Shown here piece after piece: positions 23,582 to 29,056 of a stretch of DNA of 29,056 nt. A program made the position numbers and the translations under genes. The stretch spans positions 1-29,056 of the forward strand of contig CAVENX010000025.1 in NCBI GenBank assembly GCA_963617275.1. Direction: 5' to 3'. The stretch comes from Limivicinus sp963617275. GTDB taxonomy: Bacteria > Bacillota > Clostridia > Oscillospirales > Oscillospiraceae. The notes under the pieces were generated by a model. It did not search any database and was not told the DNA's origin. It saw only the letters and a list, made by a program, of their open reading frames with translations. The first letter of the stretch is position 1. The number at the start of each line of letters is the position of its first letter.

Positions 23582-23610
23582 TTGAAATATATCTGAAATA
23601 AAGGTATAAT
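23582..23610 (+). promoter_or_regulatory. Promoter of the HAD phosphatase gene
   Basis: TTGAAA (23582-23587), a 17-nt spacer and TATAAT (23605-23610), close to consensus. Expected start near 23617, about 27 nt before the ATG. Confidence 0.8.
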
Positions 23611-23643
23611 GGCCGCACAAAGAATAGAAAACGGTGAACGAAT

Positions 23644-24297
23644 ATGAAATACGATGCAATCTTATATGATATGGACGGTACCGTCCTTGACACTCTCGGC
23701 GATCTCTGCGACAGCGTGAATTACGCGCTTTCACATTTTTCGCTGCCGGCTGTGGCGCCGCAGGCAGTCGCACAGTATCTGGGAAACGGCGCGAAGCGTC
23801 TTATTACGCTCTCCTGCCCGGCGGGGACGGATGAGGCAACTGTGGAAAAGGTGCTTGCGTTTTATATGCCGTGGTATAACGAGCATTGCCGTATAAAGAC
23901 CGCGCCGTATGACGGCATATTGGAAATGATGCACAAGCTTAAAACGATGGGTGTAAAGCAGGCGGTCATTTCCAACAAGCCGGACAGTGCGGTGCAGCCG
24001 CTGGCGGAGGAATTTTTCTCCGGCCTTCTTGAGCTTGCCGTGGGCGAGAGCAAGGACGTCCGCAGAAAGCCCGCGCCGGACAGCGTACTTGCTGCGGCGA
24101 AAAAAATGAACGTGCCGCTTGACAGGTGCGTTTACATAGGCGATACAGAGGTCGATATAGAGACCGCGAAAAACGCCGGGATGGACTGTATAAGCGTCAC
24201 GTGGGGCTTCCGCAGCGCACAGCAGCTTGCCCAGTCAGGCGCGACTGCCATGGTAAACAGCGCCGAGGAGCTTTTTGACAGGCTTACCCGCGAATGA
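23644..24297 (+). CDS. HAD-superfamily hydrolase (phosphoglycolate phosphatase-like)
   Basis: A 217-residue cytoplasmic phosphatase of HAD subfamily IA. Motif I is YDMDGTVLDT with nucleophile Asp9 and Asp11. Motif II is Ser110 in VISNKPD, motif III Lys142 in RKPAPDS, and motif IV Asp167/Asp171 in IGDTEVDIETA. The cap inserts after motif I. The family includes phosphoglycolate and pyrophosphate phosphatases; the exact substrate cannot be told. Ribosome binding site is weak (GGTGA). Confidence 0.9.
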   Translation: MKYDAILYDMDGTVLDTLGDLCDSVNYALSHFSLPAVAPQAVAQYLGNGAKRLITLSCPAGTDEATVEKVLAFYMPWYNEHCRIKTAPYDGILEMMHKLKTMGVKQAVISNKPDSAVQPLAEEFFSGLLELAVGESKDVRRKPAPDSVLAAAKKMNVPLDRCVYIGDTEVDIETAKNAGMDCISVTWGFRSAQQLAQSGATAMVNSAEELFDRLTRE

Positions 24298-24380
24298 TTT
24301 TGCACACTTAGCGTATATAGTAAAATCCATTGTTATTCTTTTCCCGTAACGGTACGGAATCTTGTTTTGAAGGTGATCAT

Positions 24381-25718
24381 TTGAGCGCATCCGCTGTTAA
24401 ACTGAAAAAAATTACGGATAACTCCCTGCTGCTTTATGCAGTCGCCGCAGTGCTTGCCGTTGGGTTCGGCATATTCGTCATACTCACGGCAGAAAAGGTG
24501 AATGTGTATTACCCCATGTTCACGGCAGTCTTTTACGGCGGGCTGTTTTTCGCTTCCGAGGCTATACTTATCGCGCAGAAGCGCTTTGACGCGCTGACGC
24601 TTCTTGTCGGATGCGCGTGTGCGGCATGCGTGATGTTTGCAAGGGTAAGCCTTTTGTACTATGTTTCCGACGACTATGACGCGTTCCTGAAGGAGTGGGT
24701 CAAATCCCTCGGCGGCATGAGCGTCAGGGAGGCGCTGTGTGCCTCGATAGGGGACTATAATCTTCCGTACATATATATTCTTCTCATATTTTCCCGCATC
24801 AACTTCAACTCCATGATGCTGATAAAGGGGCTGAGCTGCCTTTTTGACGTGCTGCTGGCATATTATGTGATGAAGATAGTGATGTTCGGCGTTGAGGACA
24901 GGAGACTTCAAATGGCGTCCTTTGTGCTGACGCTTGCTGCACCCACAGTTATGATAAACAGCGCGCAGTGGTCGCAGTGCGACGCGATCTTTGTTACGTT
25001 CTGCCTGATATCCATGCTGAAAGCTCTCGAGGGCAAGGGCAGACCCTGCGCCATATTCTGGACAGCGGCGTTCTGCTTCAAGATGCAGGCGGTGTTCATT
25101 CTTCCCGCCCTCGGCATAGCCCTCTTTATGGGCAAGGTGCAGTGGAAGCACCTTATATGGATACCTGCCGTGTATCTCATCTCGCTTATCCCGGCGCTTC
25201 TTGCGGGCAGGAGCCTTGCAAGCTGCATCGGCATCTACGCACATCAGACGCAGGAATATGCTTTCCTCTTCCATAATGCGCCAACAATTTGGCGCTTCTT
25301 CGAGGGGGCGGATTTTGAAAGCTTCAGCGTTGTCTCTGTGTTCTCCGCAGGAGCCGCCGCGATACTTTTTGTCTACTTCTGTGCAACTTTCGTGAAAGAA
25401 ATGGATGATAAGGATCTCGTAAAGCTGTTTTTTATATCTGCCATGCTCATTCCGTATCTTCTGCCCAGAATGCATGAGAGATATTTCTACATGGCGGACA
25501 TACTTGCGCTCATATACTTTATCTATGACAGACGCAAGTGGTACATTCCCGTTGCGCTGATCCTTTCTTCGGTCATAGGGTATATGTTCTATTTCACCGA
25601 GATAGTCATAATCGACCAAAAATACATCGCAATAGTGTTTCTCGTGATCCTTGTAACCGAAACGAGGGAGTTTTTCAAAAAGTTCTGGCACAAAACCCCG
25701 GACGGTATAGTTTTATAA
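24381..25718 (+). CDS. GT-C type membrane glycosyltransferase (mannosyltransferase-like)
   Basis: A 445-residue polytopic membrane protein with about ten hydrophobic segments. It has features of GT-C glycosyltransferases using lipid-linked sugars: a short N-terminal loop with DDYDAFLKEWV (acidic pair after TM1-2 region), then INSAQWSQCDAIFVTF, FCFKMQAVFILPALG and LLPRMHERYFYMADI, the pattern of GPI18-like mannosyltransferases. Start is taken as TTG 24381, with AAGGTGAT 5 nt upstream. An earlier in-frame TTG at 24330 has no ribosome binding site. Likely acts in cell-surface glycan assembly. Acceptor unknown. Confidence 0.78.
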   Translation: MSASAVKLKKITDNSLLLYAVAAVLAVGFGIFVILTAEKVNVYYPMFTAVFYGGLFFASEAILIAQKRFDALTLLVGCACAACVMFARVSLLYYVSDDYDAFLKEWVKSLGGMSVREALCASIGDYNLPYIYILLIFSRINFNSMMLIKGLSCLFDVLLAYYVMKIVMFGVEDRRLQMASFVLTLAAPTVMINSAQWSQCDAIFVTFCLISMLKALEGKGRPCAIFWTAAFCFKMQAVFILPALGIALFMGKVQWKHLIWIPAVYLISLIPALLAGRSLASCIGIYAHQTQEYAFLFHNAPTIWRFFEGADFESFSVVSVFSAGAAAILFVYFCATFVKEMDDKDLVKLFFISAMLIPYLLPRMHERYFYMADILALIYFIYDRRKWYIPVALILSSVIGYMFYFTEIVIIDQKYIAIVFLVILVTETREFFKKFWHKTPDGIVL

Positions 25719-25740
25719 TTTGATCAGGGAGGCTTGACCT

Positions 25741-26421
25741 ATGAAATACAGAATACTTGGCGGCACTCTGCCTGTTGTCGAGGTGGAGCTTGAAGCACGT
25801 GAACAGATAAAGTGTGAAGCCGGCGCGATGAGCTGGATGACGCCCAATATTGCTATGGAAACGGCGGGCGGCGGGCTTGGAAAGGTGCTTTCCAGAATGG
25901 TTTCGGGCGAACGCCTTTTCCAGAACACCTACACCTGCACCGGCGGCGCCGGGACTATTGCGTTTGCGTCAAGCTTTCCGGGCAATATTGTGGCTGTCGA
26001 GATAACGCCGGACAAAGAAGTGATCTGCCAGAAATCGGCATATCTTGCTTCCACCGCAGGTGTCGAACTGTCGGTATTCTTCCAGCGCAAGCTCGGCTCC
26101 GGCCTTGTCGGCGGCGAGGGCTTTATTATGCAGCGTCTCTCCGGTCATGGCCTCGCATTTCTGGAAATCGATGGCAGTGCGGTCGAAAAAACGCTTGGAA
26201 GCGGTGAACAGCTCATTATCGACACAGGCTATCTTGCCATGATGGACGGTACCTGCTCTATGGATGTGCAGACGATAAGCGGTGTAAGGAATGTACTTCT
26301 GGGGGGAGAGGGACTTTTCAACACGGTGATCACAGGACCCGGAAAGGTCGTTTTGCAGACTATGCCGATATATCAGACCGCCATGTCCCTGCTGCCGTAT
26401 ATCCCGCGAAGCAGTAATTGA
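25741..26421 (+). CDS. AIM24/TIGR00266 family protein
   Basis: A 226-residue soluble beta-rich protein of the AIM24 family (formerly DUF124). MKYRILGGTLPVVEVEL at the N-terminus, CEAGAMSWM, and the Gly-rich ends GGEGFIMQRLSG and LGGEGLFNTVITGPGKVV are characteristic. Function in bacteria is not established. GGGAGG lies 9 nt upstream of the ATG. It follows the glycosyltransferase by 22 nt and is closed by a strong bidirectional terminator. Confidence 0.93.
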   Translation: MKYRILGGTLPVVEVELEAREQIKCEAGAMSWMTPNIAMETAGGGLGKVLSRMVSGERLFQNTYTCTGGAGTIAFASSFPGNIVAVEITPDKEVICQKSAYLASTAGVELSVFFQRKLGSGLVGGEGFIMQRLSGHGLAFLEIDGSAVEKTLGSGEQLIIDTGYLAMMDGTCSMDVQTISGVRNVLLGGEGLFNTVITGPGKVVLQTMPIYQTAMSLLPYIPRSSN

Positions 26422-26426
26422 CATAT

Positions 26427-26464
26427 AAAAAAGGTTCCCGGACGTGTGTCCGGGAACCTTTTTT
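26427..26464. terminator. Bidirectional terminator between convergent genes
   Basis: A 17-bp perfect stem, AAAAAAGGTTCCCGGAC (26427-26443) with GTCCGGGAACCTTTTTT (26448-26464), loop GTGT. T6 on both strands serves the AIM24-family gene and the opposing lipoprotein gene. Confidence 0.93.
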
Positions 26465-26472
26465 ATCGGCGG

Positions 26473-28350
26473 TCATCCGACCGCATTTTCGTAATCAAAG
26501 TTGTCTGCGTCATAGTAATAGTAATCATAGTCGTAATCGTAATCATAATCGTCGTCGTAATAGTAGGGATTTGAGACTAAGTTGCCGTAGATATCGTAGA
26601 TGTTGCCGTAATCGTCGTAGTAGTATGTGCCGTCAAAGTACATACCGTCGTGCCATGTGCCGGTGCCCGCACCCGCGCCGTAGAACAGAATGTCGGTCGC
26701 TTCGCAGGTGCCGTCCGGATAGTAGTTGTATGTCACATCTGCATAGCATCCGTCGGAATAGAGGCCGGTGATGATCGTACCGCCGTTGATGATGTAGTCA
26801 ACACCGCCGATGTTAACGGCGTGTGCGGAATAGTTGTACGCTGCGCCGCTGCCGTAACGAACCTCATAGTATACCGGCTCATAGGAGGGGGTGAGGAACA
26901 CTGCGTAGGTAACTTCCGTGTAGCCGTAGCCGTAGTCGATATAGTCTATTCTCGCGGTGCCGCCGACCTGAGCCTTGCCTTCAACGTTGGAGGTGTTGAC
27001 GCAGAAGGTCATGCCGTTGACCGTGACATAGCTGCCGTTGACTGCCGTGATATCGCCCGTTACGGTATAGGTGTTCCATTCGGGAGTGGGGGAGGCGGAG
27101 AAGTACGCGGAGGTAACGATTATATACCCGTTGCCGTAGTCGCGGTAGTTGATCGTTGCCCAGCCGCCGACTTCCGCTCTGCCGCTGACATAGCAGTTTG
27201 CGCTGTTCACTTCAAACACTGCGCCGTTTACGGTGACCCAGATGCCGCATGCCGCAGTGACAACGCCGGTGACGGAGCCGTCCTTATAGGCGGGTGCGGG
27301 GGTCGGTGTGGGCGTAGGCTTTGGTGTCGCGCCGACCTTGGTGACATTGACGCTGACGGCGGTGGGATTGTTGTAGAGATCGCCTGTGTAGGTCACGACC
27401 ACTTCCTCATTCTCGGCAAGCTTCGTCGCCGCACCGGAAACGGGGGTGGAGGAGGAGTACACAAAGGAGAAGACGTTGTTGTCAGAGGTCTGGACGAACA
27501 TATTGCTGTCGATAAGCCTGAAAATCGTGCCGCTGAAGGTCATGCTTGAGGCGGCGGAAGCGGTACCGGTCTTGACGATCTTGATAACGTCGGAATCGCC
27601 TTTGATATCGCCGAGGTAAAGGACGTCAACCTTATCGTTTGCCGCGACCGTTATAGTCGGGATATGCTCACAGTTGAGAACGGCGGAGCTGCCGTCGTCA
27701 AGGTTGAGCGCGAGAGTGTTTTTAGTGGAATCCACAACGGTGCCGGAGACGGTCTTTGCATCCTGAGTGTAGATGAAAAGCTCATCCATGACCTTTGCGA
27801 GGGGCATTTCTTCTATTTTGCCCTTGCAGGCGTCGTCCGAGTAAAGGCTGTACTGCGTGCCGACCATTTTTGATGTCCAGTTCGCAACGCCCTTGCCGCT
27901 GTCGGGGTCATATCTCAGAACATAGGAGCCACCCGCCTGATTTTCGCCGGAGACATCAACCGTGGAAACGGACGGAAGCTGATCGTAAACACCGGAAATA
28001 TCGGCGGAAGCGGTACCGTTAGGGCATGAGGCCGCACGGAAGCAGTATGTATGCCCGTCCAGGGTGAAGTCTATCTGGTCGATCGGGGGAATATTGCTGA
28101 TCCAGCAGTAGGTAACGTTTTCGGCCTTTTCCGGAACGTCGTTGAGCTTGATAGAAGGCTGTGCGCTCACAAGCGCCTTATAGTCGGAAACGGTGTTCAT
28201 TGGGCTGGCTGTTTCGGTGCTCTTTTCGGCAACTTCGGGTGTCACGTCGATAGCGTCGGTTGCGGAAGGCGCGTCCGCCTTGGCGCTGCACGCCGTGAGG
28301 CTGAGAAGAGTGCAGAGGGCAAGGAAAACGGCGAGAAGCTTATTTTTCAT
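26473..28350 (-). CDS. Large repeat-containing lipoprotein with Tyr/Asp-rich tail
   Basis: A 625-residue predicted lipoprotein. Signal peptide MKNKLLAVFLALCTLLS and lipobox LTAC with lipidated Cys21. A Thr/Pro/Ser-rich linker follows, then a globular region. From about residue 200 come at least four related beta-rich repeats of the plan (V/F)(T/S)G-x-(V/I)-(8-10)-(V/L)-(T/A)VNG..., each ending in a YxDYGxGY- or YTGD-type strand, like DUF5666-type OB folds. A Pro-Thr linker (TPKPTPTPTPAP) splits the second and third. The last 32 residues are almost only Tyr and Asp. AGGAGG lies just before the ATG. Exposed on the cell surface; function unknown. The repeats could bind ligand or polymer, the tail a cation. 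Confidence 0.85.
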   Translation of the reverse strand: MKNKLLAVFLALCTLLSLTACSAKADAPSATDAIDVTPEVAEKSTETASPMNTVSDYKALVSAQPSIKLNDVPEKAENVTYCWISNIPPIDQIDFTLDGHTYCFRAASCPNGTASADISGVYDQLPSVSTVDVSGENQAGGSYVLRYDPDSGKGVANWTSKMVGTQYSLYSDDACKGKIEEMPLAKVMDELFIYTQDAKTVSGTVVDSTKNTLALNLDDGSSAVLNCEHIPTITVAANDKVDVLYLGDIKGDSDVIKIVKTGTASAASSMTFSGTIFRLIDSNMFVQTSDNNVFSFVYSSSTPVSGAATKLAENEEVVVTYTGDLYNNPTAVSVNVTKVGATPKPTPTPTPAPAYKDGSVTGVVTAACGIWVTVNGAVFEVNSANCYVSGRAEVGGWATINYRDYGNGYIIVTSAYFSASPTPEWNTYTVTGDITAVNGSYVTVNGMTFCVNTSNVEGKAQVGGTARIDYIDYGYGYTEVTYAVFLTPSYEPVYYEVRYGSGAAYNYSAHAVNIGGVDYIINGGTIITGLYSDGCYADVTYNYYPDGTCEATDILFYGAGAGTGTWHDGMYFDGTYYYDDYGNIYDIYGNLVSNPYYYDDDYDYDYDYDYYYYDADNFDYENAVG

Positions 28351-28443
28351 GATTCTTTCCTCCTGAAATGTTTTCTGCCATTAAATACGATTCAAAGGCA
28401 ATTTTGTTTCAGCGTGTTTTACAAAAAATCTCTTTACGACATA

Positions 28444-28472
28444 ATATTAGCACGTGAAGCAAAAAATGTAAA
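28444..28472 (-). promoter_or_regulatory. Promoter of the large lipoprotein gene
   Basis: On the minus strand TTTACA (28472-28467), a 17-nt spacer and TAATAT (28449-28444). The start is expected near 28437, giving a 5' UTR of about 87 nt. Confidence 0.7.
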
Positions 28473-28488
28473 TGGGATATAACTGAAA

Positions 28489-28516
28489 AGCCCTCTCCGG
28501 CAAACCGGAGAGGGCT
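28489..28516 (-). terminator. Terminator of the pyruvate:ferredoxin oxidoreductase gene
   Basis: AGCCCTCTCCGG (28489-28500) and CCGGAGAGGGCT (28505-28516), a perfect 12-bp stem with a 4-nt loop. On the minus strand it runs into TTTTCAG. It lies 16 nt past the stop codon. Confidence 0.85.
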
Positions 28517-28531
28517 GATTGCGTATGGGGA

Positions 28532-29056
28532 TTATTCGTAAAGTGCTTTGAGCTTCATCAGGTGCTCGTAGCGCGCCTTTGCATTCTCCTCGGACTCCTC
28601 GAACAGAACATTTGCTCTCTCGGGGAATTCGCGGGTCAGACGGCTGTAACGTGCTTCGTTCATCAGGAATTCCTGATAGCCGCCTGCGGGCTCCTTGCTG
28701 TCGAGCGTGAAGGGCTTCTCCGCATCCGGGTTGAAACGGAACAGATTCCAGTAGCCGCACTTGACAGCCTTGTCCATTTCCTTCTGGCAGTTCTCCATAC
28801 CGCCCTTGATGCTGTGCATTTCGCAGGGAGCGTAAGCGATGATGAGAGAGGGCCCCTTGTGGGCTTCTGCCTCGGCGATTGCCTTGAGGGTCTGAACCTT
28901 GTTTGCGCCCATTGCTATCTGAGCAACGTAGACGTAACCGTAGGTCATTGCAATTTCAGCAAGGGACTTGGACTTGATTTCCTTACCGGCAGCCGCAAAC
29001 TGTGCGACCTGACCGATGTTGGAAGCCTTGGAGGCCTGTCCGCCGGTGTTGGAGTA
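28532..29056 (-). CDS. nifJ: Pyruvate:ferredoxin (flavodoxin) oxidoreductase, C-terminal part
   Basis: The 3' end of a gene running off the window; 174 codons are present and in frame to the last base. The product oxidatively decarboxylates pyruvate to acetyl-CoA with reduction of ferredoxin, the core step of anaerobic clostridial metabolism. YSNTGGQASKASNIGQVAQF followed by MGANKVQT and IIAYAPCEMHSIKGGM belong to the thiamine-diphosphate domain and C-terminal segment of single-chain PFOR. A terminator follows. The full-length enzyme would have roughly 1,170 residues. Confidence 0.96.
   Translation of the reverse strand, partial: YSNTGGQASKASNIGQVAQFAAAGKEIKSKSLAEIAMTYGYVYVAQIAMGANKVQTLKAIAEAEAHKGPSLIIAYAPCEMHSIKGGMENCQKEMDKAVKCGYWNLFRFNPDAEKPFTLDSKEPAGGYQEFLMNEARYSRLTREFPERANVLFEESEENAKARYEHLMKLKALYE

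Noticed and set aside
24333..25691. 452-codon open frame antisense to the membrane glycosyltransferase gene
   Set aside because: It mirrors the codon phase of the plus-strand gene, has a His/Arg/Lys-rich composition without domains, and lacks a promoter and ribosome binding site. The plus-strand product has clear membrane and GT-C features.

Overview
The window looks like a chromosomal segment of an anaerobic Firmicute of class Clostridia, probably a gut lineage near Oscillospiraceae/Ruminococcaceae. The grounds are a pyruvate:ferredoxin oxidoreductase gene, a dprA-topA-trmFO block, a family 4 uracil-DNA glycosylase, strong AGGAGG-type ribosome binding sites, SigA-type promoters and moderately GC-rich coding sequence. 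The genus assignment is inference.

Layout. 1-642: tRNA-Lys, then a 5S rRNA with its own promoter followed by tRNA-Asn, tRNA-Met and tRNA-Trp, closed by a strong terminator. 643-1322: gene-poor, with a 46-codon ORF and protein-like debris that may be a decayed mobile element. 1323-5853 (minus): nth (endonuclease III), an acyltransferase, an MFS transporter and a GH2 glycosidase, tightly packed. 5866-6394: a membrane-protein remnant, then a promoter, a methionine-rich leader ORF and a terminator. 6395-8904 (plus): metN-metI-metQ, a D/L-methionine ABC importer. 8965-17317 (minus): rRNA methyltransferase, dprA, topA, trmFO, plsX, rnc and an Elp3-like radical SAM gene. 17470-18560 (plus): a small lipoprotein and a Nudix hydrolase. 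18590-21091 (minus): a second acyltransferase and murC. 21296-26421 (plus): uracil-DNA glycosylase, DUF2156-like protein, GNAT, HAD phosphatase, GT-C type membrane glycosyltransferase and AIM24-family protein. 26473-29056 (minus): a large repeat-containing lipoprotein with a Tyr/Asp-rich tail, and the 3' end of the pyruvate:ferredoxin oxidoreductase gene.

The most striking observation is upstream of metNIQ. A consensus promoter is followed by a 32-codon ORF in which 12 codons are ATG and 2 are TGC, and then by a 15-bp intrinsic terminator just before metN. The RNA can fold in mutually exclusive ways. The Met-codon run (6247-6268) can pair with the 3' end of the leader ORF (6297-6316). That segment (6297-6318) can instead pair with 6338-6359, which destroys the terminator (6337-6372). 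This is the geometry of a trp/his-type ribosome-mediated attenuator, here apparently sensing charged tRNA-Met and controlling methionine import. I see no SAM riboswitch or T-box hallmark. In clostridia methionine genes are usually placed under SAM riboswitches or Met T-boxes, so a Met leader-peptide attenuator would be unusual; whether it has been described elsewhere cannot be settled from the sequence.
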